64,000 nucleotides of DNA from Achromobacter xylosoxidans (GTDB taxonomy: Bacteria; Pseudomonadota; Gammaproteobacteria; Burkholderiales; Burkholderiaceae_B), in NCBI RefSeq assembly GCF_002192695.1, contig NZ_MTLG01000122.1:124001-188000 (forward strand), in the 5' to 3' direction. Position numbers and translations under genes: made by a program. The notes beneath the pieces are model-generated. The model had not been told where the DNA came from and made no database searches. It saw only the letters and a program-made list of their open reading frames with translations. The stretch's first letter is position 1. The number at the start of each line of letters is the position of its first letter. Positions 17,129-27,900 of the stretch are shown one piece after another.

Positions 17129-17823
17129 GAGGATGGTTCCGCTGCGGGTTGCGCCTTCACTTCCTGCCAAAACGCCTCGTCCTCCCATTCGATGCCGACG
17201 GTACCGAATGGATTGAACATGATGTCCCTGCCACATAGCCGCAGCACCCGCGCACGGGCATGCCCCGCAATATGCAGTTGACCTCTCAAGGTTTCCAGCA
17301 ATGCCAAGCAACCGGCGCGGAACACCACATCCATGACGAGATCTACACTATCACCCGGCTCCACCGGAATCGCCGCCTGCACCAGCGGCCGGCCCGCATC
17401 GACTTCGGCCGAGACCCGATGCGCGGTCACGCCCAGTAGCGTGACGCCGTACTCCAGCGCGCGCTTGACGGGCTCGACTCCGATCACCCCGCCGAACGCC
17501 GGCAATAAGGAATAGTGCAGATTGAGCAGGGCATTCTCGTACTCCGTCACGAATTCCGGCGTCAAGATCTTGTGGACGTTCGTCACCACCGCATCGGCGG
17601 CAAGGCGTCTCAGTTCAAGCTGCACTTCCGCCTGCCCCGACCGCGAAAAATCCATGGAACGCGTGGGCAAACCCTTGCTGCGGGCAAATTCACTGGCGCC
17701 GCATTCGCGGTCGGTCAGCACGCCTGCAAGCCTTGCGCCCGGCAACCACCCGCGCTGCATGGCCGCATACACGAACCTGAGATTGCCTCCGCCGCCCGAG
17801 CATAGAAATACGACGCTATTCAT
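17122..17823 (-). CDS. PurN-like formyltransferase, probably a dTDP-amino-sugar N-formyltransferase
   Basis: A 233-residue formyltransferase. The catalytic triad of the PurN fold is present with native spacing: N101 and H103 in NLHYSLLPAFGG, and D142 in SAEVDAGRPLVQ. The donor should be 10-formyl-tetrahydrofolate. It starts with SVVFLCSGGGGNLRFV, an unusual glycine-rich version of the PurN N-terminus. Position in an operon with rfbA and the WecE-like gene suggests it formylates the 4-amino group of a dTDP-4-amino-4,6-dideoxyhexose, as VioF- and QdtF-type enzymes do. Both flanking junctions overlap. It is unlikely to be the purine enzyme itself, given this context and the diverged N-terminus. 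Confidence 0.82.
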   Translation of the reverse strand: MNSVVFLCSGGGGNLRFVYAAMQRGWLPGARLAGVLTDRECGASEFARSKGLPTRSMDFSRSGQAEVQLELRRLAADAVVTNVHKILTPEFVTEYENALLNLHYSLLPAFGGVIGVEPVKRALEYGVTLLGVTAHRVSAEVDAGRPLVQAAIPVEPGDSVDLVMDVVFRAGCLALLETLRGQLHIAGHARARVLRLCGRDIMFNPFGTVGIEWEDEAFWQEVKAQPAAEPSSC

Positions 17824-18749
17824 GGCGCGCCATTCCGATAGACTTCGCGGACTATCGTGTACGGACGCCCCTTCGCTTCCGTGTAGATTTTGGCTACGTA
17901 TATGCCGAGGACGCCAAGCGACGACATCAGCAGCCCGCCCAGCAGCCAGATGGAAGCCATGACCGATGTCCAGCCCGCCATGGAGGTGTCCTCCAGCCAC
18001 CACCGCAACACCAGGAAGACGATATAGCAGCCGGCCACCAGCGATATCAGCAGCCCCAGGTAGAAAATGCTGATCAAGGGTGCATTGCTGAACGCAGTGA
18101 CCGAATTCACAAGCAGGGACATTTTCTTGCGCAGCGTATAGGTCGACGTCGAATTGCTCAGCTTCTCGACCTCGCAAGCCAACTGCCTGAAGCCCGTGAT
18201 GAACCAAAGCCCCGCGATGAAAATTTCGCGCTCCTGATGCTGCAACAACGCCTGAACGTAGCGCCGTGACATCAGGCGCGCGGTGGTGACGTTGCCAGGC
18301 AAGGGCATGCCGGTCAGCTTCTTCAGCGTATACCAGAACAGCTGGCCCGTGACCCGTTCGAACCATGCGCCCTTGCGCTGCCGCTGTACCCCGTACACCA
18401 CGTCGCTGTCGCTCTCTGCGCGCAGGGCGGCAAACTCAGCCAGCCATTCGGGGGCTTCTTCAAGGTCGGTATCGATAAGGAAAACCTCGTCGCCGCCCGC
18501 ATGCGCCAGGCCGGTCATCATGGCCTTGTGATGGCCGAAATTGCGCGACAGGTCCACTACGACGATCCTGGGATCGAGGGAGGCGATCTGCCTGGCGATA
18601 TCCAGGCTCTCGTCGGGCGAACCGTCGTTGACGAGAATGATCTCGTAGTCATCGCCAGCGTGTTTTCTCGCCGCCTGCCGGACTCGGCGGCAGAACTCGT
18701 CGATATAGGGCGCGGACCGATACAGGGTGGCGACAACGGAGAGCTTCAT
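17820..18749 (-). CDS. GtrB/ArnC-like GT2 glycosyltransferase
   Basis: A 309-residue protein with a GT-A domain, LSVVATLYRSAPYIDEFC at the start, VNDGSPDES, and the metal-binding FLIDTDLEEAPE (DxD-like) motif, followed by two C-terminal membrane helices (about 230-255 and 265-290). This is the layout of enzymes that load a sugar onto polyprenyl phosphate (GtrB, ArnC, DPM1). With gtrA two genes downstream it suggests a lipid-P-sugar branch used by a periplasmic GT-C transferase. It is joined to both neighbours by ATGA overlaps. Confidence 0.92.
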   Translation of the reverse strand: MKLSVVATLYRSAPYIDEFCRRVRQAARKHAGDDYEIILVNDGSPDESLDIARQIASLDPRIVVVDLSRNFGHHKAMMTGLAHAGGDEVFLIDTDLEEAPEWLAEFAALRAESDSDVVYGVQRQRKGAWFERVTGQLFWYTLKKLTGMPLPGNVTTARLMSRRYVQALLQHQEREIFIAGLWFITGFRQLACEVEKLSNSTSTYTLRKKMSLLVNSVTAFSNAPLISIFYLGLLISLVAGCYIVFLVLRWWLEDTSMAGWTSVMASIWLLGGLLMSSLGVLGIYVAKIYTEAKGRPYTIVREVYRNGAP

Positions 18750-19432
18750 TTCACGTATCTCATGTACTGGGAAGACGCAGCGCCACAGTTGAACAACAGA
18801 TCCAATACGGAAACCGCATGTTCGAATTTTCCCCACAATTGAGGATATTCCGGATACCCCGCATAGTCGAACCATTCAACGAGTATGCCTGCTGCCGAAA
18901 ACTCGCTTTCGTCGAGATAAGCCTTGGCGGCCGGACCCGATATATAGCGCTGCGCACCTGCCTGGCGGCAAAGGCCGACCAATCTTCCAGTCTTGCCGGG
19001 CGCATGCTCGAAATCCGAGGAATCGCTGATCTTCGTCCCGATGCCCAGATATCCGCAGATGGCCTTGATGAACGCGACGTTCAATTCTGATAGCCGCTGA
19101 TAACGCCCGTCCAGATACAAGGGTTTCAGCCAGCGCGCGACATCGTCAAAATAAGGGGCGCGTCTGTAATTCGCAGCGAGGGTTTTCCAGTGCTTTTCAG
19201 GCCATGGGCCCGCGGGCAATTCCACTTCGCAAATACGCCGCTGGATATCCGCGCCGACAGGAATGGAAAGCCACTGTGTACCTTGCGGTGTCTTGATCTG
19301 GTTCCGATTGCGCCAGTCGTTCTTGGTGAACTGAACCTCGTCATAAATGACGAATTCATCCACCGCGGCGATCAGGTCAAAATACCCCTTCCACGGCACG
19401 TAATTCGACTGCAGGATTGCCACTGTTTTCAT
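18746..19432 (-). CDS. WbqC-family protein
   Basis: A 228-residue protein beginning KTVAILQSNYVPWKGYFDLI, the conserved opening of the WbqC-like family, with FVIYDEVQFTKNDWRNRNQI next. The family is found in O-antigen and amino-sugar loci and has been suggested to modify amino groups of sugars or side chains, but its reaction is not settled to my knowledge. It is the first gene of the seven-gene operon and sits with a WecE-like aminotransferase and a formyltransferase. ATG 19432 is chosen; a TTG nine codons upstream is possible. Confidence 0.85.
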   Translation of the reverse strand: MKTVAILQSNYVPWKGYFDLIAAVDEFVIYDEVQFTKNDWRNRNQIKTPQGTQWLSIPVGADIQRRICEVELPAGPWPEKHWKTLAANYRRAPYFDDVARWLKPLYLDGRYQRLSELNVAFIKAICGYLGIGTKISDSSDFEHAPGKTGRLVGLCRQAGAQRYISGPAAKAYLDESEFSAAGILVEWFDYAGYPEYPQLWGKFEHAVSVLDLLFNCGAASSQYMRYVK

Positions 19433-19521
19433 GACCGCGTCGCCATCGTCGGCAATCAACCGTGGTGTAGCTGTTCCCGACTCGTGTAATTTGAGGCGAA
19501 TTCTACTCCAACGCCCCGCCC

Positions 19522-20733
19522 TCAGTACTTATCCGAAGTCCCCGTCAACGCCACCCCGATGCGCAGCAGGGTATAGGAAACCGCGTCGACCCAGCGCCGT
19601 ACCCACCCCCGGCGCTGGTACTCCAGCGGCCGGATGAAGCGCCCTCCTTCGCGGATGGCCGTCTCCAGCCGTTCCTGCAGGTCCCAGGAGAAGGGCTGGT
19701 CGTCCACGACCACGTTGGCTTCGCGCGCCAGCAGCAGGCTGAAGGGGTCCAGGTTGGACGAGCCCACCGTCGCCACATTGTCGATGACCGCCACCTTGGC
19801 GTGCAGGTAGCTCGGCATGTATTCGTAGATTTCAATTCCGTCGCGCAACAGTTGGTCGTACAGCGAGCGCGTGGCGTGGTACTGCATGCGGTATTCGACC
19901 TTGCCCTGCAGCAAGAGGCGCACGCGCACGCCGCGCGCGGCGGCCTTGGCCAGCGCCCGGCGGAACTGACGGCCGGGAAAGAAATAGGCATTGGCGATCA
20001 GGATGTCGCGGCGCGCGTGCGCGATGCCGTACAGATAGGCGCGCTCGAAGGTCTGGCGAAAGCGCAGGTTGTCGCGCAGCACCAGCGCGGCGCGCAGGTC
20101 GCCACAGGGCGCGACGGCGGCGTGGCGCGGCTTGAGCAAGCGCATGCGGTTCCAGTCGCGCGGATGGCGGCGCAGGCGCGCCCAGTTCAGCCGCACCCAT
20201 AGCAGTTCCTGGGCATAGGCGGCCTCGGTGACCAGCGGTCCCTGCACCTGCACCGCGAAATCGAAGCGCGGGCCGGTAATGCCGTCCGTCGGGTCCTGGT
20301 CGTCGTAGTCGTCAAGGATGTTGATGCCGCCGATGAAGGCGACGCGTCCATCCACCACCGTGACCTTGCGGTGCAGCCGTCGCAGGCGGCTGCGCGACGG
20401 AATGTAGCGCGCGAACCAGCGCGGCTCGGGACGGAAGATGCGGCATTGCGCGCCGGCGTTGGTCAAGCGCGTGCGCACGGGATCGACGAACTCGGCGCTG
20501 CCGAAGCCGTCCAGCACGACGCGCACCTTGACCCCGCGCCGCACGGCCGCCTCCAGGCAGTCCAGCACCTGGGAGCCGGTGCGGTCCGGCGTGAAGATGT
20601 AGGTTTCCAGGTGCACGCTGACCTGGGCGGCGTCGATGGCCGCACACAGCGCGGGAAAAAAGTCGGCGCCGTTCTGGAGCAACCGGATGTCGTTGCCCTG
20701 CGTCCAGTCCAGCTTGGACTGCTCTGCCCTCAC
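19522..20733 (-). CDS. clsB: Cardiolipin synthase B-like phospholipase D-family enzyme
   Basis: A 403-residue protein with two intact HKD motifs: H121/K123/D128 in LHRKVTVVDGRVAFIGG and H311/K313/D318 in LHAKVAVIDNVATVGSSN. E. coli ClsB (YbhO, 413 residues) makes cardiolipin from phospholipids and lacks the N-terminal membrane helices of ClsA; the same is true here. GTG 20733 is the start, overlapping the ybhP stop as GTGA, although the frame is open further upstream. The ybhP-clsB pairing matches E. coli. The function should be at the inner membrane. Confidence 0.9.
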   Translation of the reverse strand: MRAEQSKLDWTQGNDIRLLQNGADFFPALCAAIDAAQVSVHLETYIFTPDRTGSQVLDCLEAAVRRGVKVRVVLDGFGSAEFVDPVRTRLTNAGAQCRIFRPEPRWFARYIPSRSRLRRLHRKVTVVDGRVAFIGGINILDDYDDQDPTDGITGPRFDFAVQVQGPLVTEAAYAQELLWVRLNWARLRRHPRDWNRMRLLKPRHAAVAPCGDLRAALVLRDNLRFRQTFERAYLYGIAHARRDILIANAYFFPGRQFRRALAKAAARGVRVRLLLQGKVEYRMQYHATRSLYDQLLRDGIEIYEYMPSYLHAKVAVIDNVATVGSSNLDPFSLLLAREANVVVDDQPFSWDLQERLETAIREGGRFIRPLEYQRRGWVRRWVDAVSYTLLRIGVALTGTSDKY

Positions 20734-21596
20734 GGCAGTTCCAGCTCGGCCAGCAAGGGAGAGTGATCGGAAAGCCTGGCCCATTCGCGGCCGCGCAGCA
20801 CGCGGGCGCTGCGCACGGCGAAGCCGCGCTGGTAGATGCGGTCCAGGCGGAACCACGGGAACACCGCGGGAAAGGTGCGCGGCGGCGGCAACAGCAGGCG
20901 TGAACTGTCGCCCATGCCCAGCTGGTTGGTGCGCTCCATGACGGACACGCCGCCATTGGGCAATCCACGCAACGCGTTGCTCAGGCGCTTGACCGAATCG
21001 CGCAGGCGCGGCAGTTCGCCGCCATGGCTGCGCGGGGCATGCGAGAACACTTCGTACAAGCCGAGCTGCTGCACGAACAGGGGCGCCAGGCGGTCGCCCC
21101 AATCGTTGAAATCACCCGCGATCAGAATGGGTTCGCCATCCGGCACCATGCGCCGGATGCGCTCGGTCAGCGCCAGGATCTGGCGGCTGCGGCTGCCGGC
21201 GAACAAGCCCAGGTGCACGACGAAGCAATGCACCGCGCGCCCGCCCAGTTCTATGCGGGCGTGCAACAACCCGCGCTGCTCCAGCCGGTGGTCGGAGATG
21301 TCCAGGTTTTCGTGGTCGAGAATGGGAAAGCGCGACAACAGCGCATTGCCGTGGTCCGTCTCATGGCGGATGGCATTGCGGCCATAGGCCACATCCAGCC
21401 GCAAGGCGGCGGCAAGCGATTCGTGCTGGGCGTCGAGCAGGGACTTCTGCTCATTGCGGCCCTGGACCTCCTGCAGGAAGACCAGATCCGGACGCAGGCC
21501 ATAAAGGCCCAGGCGCAATTCGTTCAGGGAGTCGCGCCGGCCCAATGCCGAGCGGCCCTTATGTATGTTGTAGCTGACGACGCGGATGAGCGACAT
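20730..21596 (-). CDS. ybhP: Endonuclease/exonuclease/phosphatase-family protein (YbhP-like)
   Basis: A 288-residue metal-dependent phosphoesterase of the EEP fold. VSYNIHKG at the start, FLQEVQG, GDFNDWGDR and a C-terminal LSDHSPLLAEL supply the Asn, Glu, Asp/Asn and Asp/His positions of the active site. In E. coli ybhP lies directly before clsB, as here; its true substrate is not established, and a phospholipid or nucleotide headgroup is possible. ATG 21596 follows AAGGCGCC on the minus strand. Confidence 0.88.
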   Translation of the reverse strand: MSLIRVVSYNIHKGRSALGRRDSLNELRLGLYGLRPDLVFLQEVQGRNEQKSLLDAQHESLAAALRLDVAYGRNAIRHETDHGNALLSRFPILDHENLDISDHRLEQRGLLHARIELGGRAVHCFVVHLGLFAGSRSRQILALTERIRRMVPDGEPILIAGDFNDWGDRLAPLFVQQLGLYEVFSHAPRSHGGELPRLRDSVKRLSNALRGLPNGGVSVMERTNQLGMGDSSRLLLPPPRTFPAVFPWFRLDRIYQRGFAVRSARVLRGREWARLSDHSPLLAELELP

Positions 21597-21879
21597 GGAA
21601 AATGGCGCCTTTCAAAACTGGAAAACCGCCGGCCGCAGAAAAAAGCCCGGCCAGCACCGCCAGGTCAGGCGGCGTTTGCCAGATTACTCCAATTCAGAAG
21701 ACCGTTCCCACCGCCGCGGCGCACACGCCGCGTTCGAACGGCAACGGTCCCATCATCCATTCGAGCACCCCACGCCGCAAGCAAACAACGCCCCCCAAGC
21801 CGGGCCGCACGGATCCGGGCTCCGCCGGTCCGTAGCGGCGCCCCCCTGGGGGGGAAGCGCCTACGGCGCTTCGGGGGGG
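21597..21879. other. Intergenic region with G/C-run palindrome
   Basis: No credible gene. At 21855-21871 an inverted repeat AAGCGCC-tac-GGCGCTT is flanked by runs of G and C. On the minus strand it lies just after the aspS stop, so it may act as a terminator or a small REP-like repeat. Confidence 0.45.
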
Positions 21880-23667
<1,788 letters not shown>

Positions 23668-23708
23668 GCGGGATGACTCCGTTTATGTGCTTGGTTGTAG
23701 CGTAAGGG

Positions 23709-24380
23709 TTACGAATCGGCGCGAGGCGCGTCTTGCGCGCCGGGAGCCGGGACGGGAGCGGCCGGCCGGTCCACGGGCGTCGCCGCCTGGACCGGGGCGA
23801 CCACGCCCATGGAAACGATGTACTTCAATGCCGCGTCCACGCTCATCTGAAGGTCCAGGGCGTCAGCGCGCGGAACCATCAGGAAGAAGCCGGACGTGGG
23901 ATTCGGCGTGGTCGGCACGTACACGCTGATGTGGTCGCCGGGAAGCCGGTCGGCCACTTCGCCGCTGGGCGTGCCGGTAACGAAAGCAATGGTCCAGCTG
24001 CCGGCGCGCGGATACTGCACCAGCACCGCGCGGCGAAACGCCTGACCGTTGGGGGCAAGCACGGTATCGCTGACCTGCTTGACCGAGTTGTAGATCGAGC
24101 GCACCAAGGGTATGCGGCCCAGCAGGTTTTCCCACTGGTCCACCATGGTGCGGCCGATCAGGTTGGCCGCGAATATGCCCGTCAAAAGCACCACCACCAC
24201 GACCAGGACGAAGCGGAAACCGGGGATGTCGATGCCGAACAGCGATTGGGACGACAGAAAGCCGGGCACGAACCCTTCAAGGGTCGCGACCAGCAAGCCC
24301 AGCACCCACACCGTGATGACCAGGGGAACCCAGATCAGCAGGCCGGTGATGAAGTACTTCTTGATGACGCGCATACGCAT
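23709..24380 (-). CDS. DUF502-family membrane protein
   Basis: A 223-residue protein beginning MRMRVIKKYFITGLLIWVPL, the DUF502 hallmark, with two membrane helices (about 10-32 and 55-80) and the conserved GRIPLVRSIYNSVKQV stretch. The C-terminus is a short Pro/Ala-rich tail. The family is widespread but of unknown function. The fmdB-DUF502-aspS gene order is conserved in Burkholderiales. ATG 24380 or 24374 may be the start; both lie just after the fmdB stop. Confidence 0.9.
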   Translation of the reverse strand: MRMRVIKKYFITGLLIWVPLVITVWVLGLLVATLEGFVPGFLSSQSLFGIDIPGFRFVLVVVVVLLTGIFAANLIGRTMVDQWENLLGRIPLVRSIYNSVKQVSDTVLAPNGQAFRRAVLVQYPRAGSWTIAFVTGTPSGEVADRLPGDHISVYVPTTPNPTSGFFLMVPRADALDLQMSVDAALKYIVSMGVVAPVQAATPVDRPAAPVPAPGAQDAPRADS

Positions 24381-24390
24381 CGCGTGTGCT

Positions 24391-24705
24391 CTAGGAAGCG
24401 GCGCTACCGGCAGCGGGCGCGGCAGGGGCGGCCGGAGCTGCCGCGGGCGCGGCGGCGGGCGCGGCACTTTCAGCAGACGCCGGCGCGGTGGCCGGAGCGG
24501 CGCCTTGGCTGCCGCCGTTGCCGTTGCCACGGAAATCCGTGACATACCAGCCGGAACCCTTGAGCTGGAATCCAGCCGCGGTCACCTGCTTGGAGAACGT
24601 GCTCTGGCCGCATTCGGGGCAAACCGAAAGCGGCGCATCGGAAATCTTCTGCAAGACGTCTTTGGCATGGCCGCAGGCGCTGCACTTGTAAGCGTAAATG
24701 GGCAT
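24391..24705 (-). CDS. FmdB-family zinc-ribbon protein with Ala/Pro-rich tail
   Basis: A 104-residue protein. Residues 1-50 form the FmdB/regulatory zinc-ribbon: PIYAYKCSACGHAKDVLQKI followed by CPECGQSTFSKQVTAAGF, giving two CxxC pairs for one zinc. Residues 70-104 are almost only Ala, Pro and Gly, a low-complexity extension. FmdB-like proteins are proposed regulators, but this role is not established in this context. It is the first gene of the fmdB-DUF502-aspS unit. Confidence 0.88.
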   Translation of the reverse strand: MPIYAYKCSACGHAKDVLQKISDAPLSVCPECGQSTFSKQVTAAGFQLKGSGWYVTDFRGNGNGGSQGAAPATAPASAESAAPAAAPAAAPAAPAAPAAGSAAS

Positions 24706-24878
24706 CTAGGGCTCCCAGGCGCGGGCCCGGCATATCAAGAGTCGCTGTCGCCGGACGCAATGTCCGGGGCCGGATCGGGTCGCTAGACCTGGTCCGAACG
24801 GAAGCGGCGGGTGGGCGAGGCCGGAAAAAAATACGGGAAAGTCTTGAATTTTAGCGGTTTTTCGTGAACGGCCGGTGT

Positions 24879-24923
24879 CCGCCCAAGGCGGCCCGCCTTG
24901 GGCGGCGCCTCAGGGGCGCCGCC
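24879..24923. terminator. Two adjacent GC-rich hairpins
   Basis: First hairpin: CCGCCCAAGGCGG at 24879-24891 and its reverse complement at 24893-24905. Second: GGCGGCGCC at 24901-24909 with GGCGCCGCC at 24915-24923. They overlap and lie 25 bp after the antiporter stop on the minus strand. There is no U-run, so this may be a REP-like repeat or a factor-assisted terminator. Confidence 0.45.
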
Positions 24924-24947
24924 AGCGGCTCCGCCGGCCCCGCAGCC

Positions 24948-26231
24948 CTATACGGGAAGCAGGAACATGACCGCCGCCACCAGGGTCGGCGCCAGGGCGG
25001 ACAGGAACAGCCGCCCCGACGAAATGCTGCCGTCCGGGAAGTGGTTCTTCAGGATGGCGAAGCCGGCCGGATTGGGCGCATTGGCGATCACCGTCAGCCC
25101 CCCGCCCGTGACAGCCCCGGCCACCAGCATGTAGCGCCAGGCCTCGTTGGTGCCTTCGACCAGCGATCCCAGGTAGGTCAGCGCGGCGTTGTCGGTGATG
25201 GCGGTGAGCGCGGTCGCGCCCCAGAACAGCACGAAGGGTTCGAGCCCGCCCAGCAGGTCCTGCAGCCACCACTTCTGCAGGCCGCCCAGCACCACCAGCC
25301 CGGCCAGGAAGAAGCCGACCATCAGGCCTTCCTTGATCATCAGGCGGCTCTGGTGGCGCTTGTAGGCTTCGGCGAAGCCGATGAACATCATCAACAGGCC
25401 CAGGAAGATGGCCGGATGATGCGCGCTGAGCACCACGGCGACCAGGAACACCAGGTGCACCAGCATGACCACCAGCGGCACCGGCCCGCGCGCATCGCCG
25501 CCTTCGGGCGCGTCCACGCCGCCGCCCGTGCCCACCGAGCGCTCCAGCAGCGCCTTGCGGCAGATGAAGGTCAAGAGGGCCGCGTTCAGGCAGACCGCGA
25601 TCGCGGCGCGCCAGCCGAAGTGCTGCACCATGAAGGTCGAGTCCCAGCCAAAGGTGGAGGCGACCATCAGCACCGGCGGCGCGGCGTAGGAGGTCAGCAC
25701 GCCGCCGATGGAGACGTTGACGAACAACACGCCGAGCGTCAGGTATTTGAAGCCCGCGCGCCCGCTGCTGCGGAAGTAGGCGTCGCGCAGCAGGATGGCG
25801 GCCAGCGTCATCGCGGCGGGTTCGGTGATGAAGGAGCCGCCCAGCGGCACCAGCGACATCACGACGAAGAAGGTGGCCAATTCGCGCGGCAGCGGCAGCA
25901 CGCGGGCCACCAGCCGCACCAGCATGCCGACCAGTTCCAGTATGGGCCGGCTGGCGGCCACCACCATGATCACGAAGACGAAGAGCGGCTCGGTGAAGTT
26001 GCGCGTGTCCATGTATTCGATGGCATGCGACGGGCCGGCCAGCGCGGCCATCGCCACGATCAGCACGAAGGCCCAGACGCCGAACACGGCCTCGACCTCG
26101 GAGAACAGATGCCAGATGCCCGCATGCGGTCCGCCACGATGCGCGAGCCGCGCGAAGAAGGGAACCGAGAAGGTATGAAGAACCGCCACGGCGAACAGAA
26201 GGGTGGCGATGACTTCAAGTGTCTGGGGCAT
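24948..26231 (-). CDS. Putative Na+/H+ antiporter
   Basis: A 427-residue membrane protein with about 11 helices. Internal signatures GGSFITEPAAMTLAAILL, ATALTAITDNAALTYLGSLV and GGGLTVIANAPNPAGFAIL recall the ion-transporter superfamily (NhaD/ArsB-like) with Asp and Asn residues inside helices, as expected for cation/proton exchange. I place it with the small family annotated as putative Na+/H+ antiporters rather than NhaB or NhaD. The start is ATG 26231; the frame upstream is Arg/Pro-rich and not convincing. It appears to be a single-gene unit. Confidence 0.72.
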   Translation of the reverse strand: MPQTLEVIATLLFAVAVLHTFSVPFFARLAHRGGPHAGIWHLFSEVEAVFGVWAFVLIVAMAALAGPSHAIEYMDTRNFTEPLFVFVIMVVAASRPILELVGMLVRLVARVLPLPRELATFFVVMSLVPLGGSFITEPAAMTLAAILLRDAYFRSSGRAGFKYLTLGVLFVNVSIGGVLTSYAAPPVLMVASTFGWDSTFMVQHFGWRAAIAVCLNAALLTFICRKALLERSVGTGGGVDAPEGGDARGPVPLVVMLVHLVFLVAVVLSAHHPAIFLGLLMMFIGFAEAYKRHQSRLMIKEGLMVGFFLAGLVVLGGLQKWWLQDLLGGLEPFVLFWGATALTAITDNAALTYLGSLVEGTNEAWRYMLVAGAVTGGGLTVIANAPNPAGFAILKNHFPDGSISSGRLFLSALAPTLVAAVMFLLPV

Positions 26232-26391
26232 GTAAACGACTTCCGGAATAGGGATTCGACAGCGCGGACGCCGCCCGGCGGGCCTGCGGGGCAAGGGTCG
26301 CAATATAGCGCAAGGCCCTTGCCGTGTAACGCAGGGTCAACACCAAGGCGCGCGGGTCCGCGCCGCTATTTCCGCAGGTCTTGCGCCCCGG

Positions 26392-27888
26392 TCAATGCGC
26401 CCTGCGCGCATGCCGGAACGGCAGCAGCCGCAGGTCCAGCGCTGCCGGTCCGGGCGCGTCGACGTCGATGATCGCGGCGCACAGCGGCAGGAAGGCCGCG
26501 CGGAAGTGGTTCTTGGCCTTCACGCACAGCAGCCGCACCTGATCGAGGTCGATGCCATGCAAGGTGAAAAAGCCCGGATCGTTGGCCGGCGCCACTAGTT
26601 CGGTGATGATGACCCGCACATTGGGCTGGTCGCGCAGCGACAGCAGCGCGGTGCGTCCGCAGCTCGTGCGCACGCCCGTTTCCATCGGGCCGGTGTTGCT
26701 GAACTCGCCATCGGTGTAGCGTTCGACGCGGAACGCAGCAAGCACTGGCGCACCGAAGTCGCGGCTCACGCGGCCGCCCAGGGCCAGTTCGCAATCGCCG
26801 CCCAAACCCGCCTCATAGGCGCGCCTGACCGCGTCCGGGTCCGCGAAGCTGGCGAACACGCACGGCACATCGACACGCGCATCCAGCAAGGCGCGGAACA
26901 GCGCCGGCGTGTCGCACACGCCGCCCGATAACGGGTTGTCGCCCGGATCGGTGACGGCCACCAGGCCGCCCGCGCGCGCCGCTTGCACGGCTTGCGTCAG
27001 GCCCTCTTGCGGCGTCGGCAAGGTGACCGCAAACGCAGGCTCCAGGCGCCGCATCGCCGCCTTCATGGTTTCGGCCACGGCCTGCGCCCGCGCGCCCGCG
27101 GCATCGCGGGCCATGTCGGCCACCACCAGCACCGATGCGCCGGTATCGGCGGTATCCGCATACGGAAAGCCGCCGAACACCGAGACTTCGGCCACGCCTT
27201 CGCCCAACTGCGCCGCGGCGAGATCCTGCAATTCGCGCATGGGCCCGGCATCGGTGCGCATGTTGAAGCTGGACAACAGCAGATCCGGCTTGGCCACCAG
27301 CACCCACGGCGACAGCGTGCCGGCCTGCGTGCGCAACAGCATGTCGAGCACGCGCTGCGCTGCTTCCCGCATGTCGATGTGGGGATAGGTCTTGTAGCCG
27401 CTGGCGCAATCCAGCAAGCCGCCCAGCTCAGGGGCCAGGTTGGCATGCAGGTCGAAGCTCGCGCCCAGCGGCACGTCGGGCAGCAAGGCCCGCACGGCCC
27501 GCACGAAATCCAGATCGGGCGTCTGCCGCAGGTCGGTGATGGCGGCGCCATGCAACGACAGGTAGACGGCATCCCAGCCGGCCTCGTCCGCGGCCAGCCC
27601 GGCCAGCACCTCTTCGGTAAAGGCGCGGTGCACGGCGTCCTCTATCGGCCCGCCAGGCAAGGCGGACGCGCAGCGCAAGGCCACGACCTCCCAGTCCGGA
27701 TGCGCGCGGGCGAACTCGGCCACTTCGCCCAGTTCGGTGGCCGTGCCCGCGGCGGCGGCCAAGGCGTCGCCGCCCTTGCGCCACTCGCGCCGTTCGAAAT
27801 CCGCCATGGTGCAGGGCACCGGGCAGAAGGCGTTGCCTTCGTACCAGAAGCGCGCCACCGCCAGCCTTTTCTTCATGCCCTTGCCCAT
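26392..27888 (-). CDS. MlrC-like M81-family metallohydrolase
   Basis: A 498-residue protein of the MlrC (microcystinase C) family, with RLAVARFWYEGNAFCPVPC at the N-terminus, LHGAAITD, and GASFDLHANLAPELGG in the first half, and VAVTDPGDNPLSGGVCDTP in the second half. These conserved segments supply His and Asp residues expected to bind a metal. MlrC in sphingomonads finishes degradation of linearised microcystin; relatives here are likely amidases for other compounds. It lies 12 bp after a Bug-type binding protein gene, suggesting uptake and hydrolysis of one substrate. ATG 27876 is an alternative start. Confidence 0.88.
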   Translation of the reverse strand: MGKGMKKRLAVARFWYEGNAFCPVPCTMADFERREWRKGGDALAAAAGTATELGEVAEFARAHPDWEVVALRCASALPGGPIEDAVHRAFTEEVLAGLAADEAGWDAVYLSLHGAAITDLRQTPDLDFVRAVRALLPDVPLGASFDLHANLAPELGGLLDCASGYKTYPHIDMREAAQRVLDMLLRTQAGTLSPWVLVAKPDLLLSSFNMRTDAGPMRELQDLAAAQLGEGVAEVSVFGGFPYADTADTGASVLVVADMARDAAGARAQAVAETMKAAMRRLEPAFAVTLPTPQEGLTQAVQAARAGGLVAVTDPGDNPLSGGVCDTPALFRALLDARVDVPCVFASFADPDAVRRAYEAGLGGDCELALGGRVSRDFGAPVLAAFRVERYTDGEFSNTGPMETGVRTSCGRTALLSLRDQPNVRVIITELVAPANDPGFFTLHGIDLDQVRLLCVKAKNHFRAAFLPLCAAIIDVDAPGPAALDLRLLPFRHARRAH

Positions 27889-27900
27889 GCGCTTCCCCGT

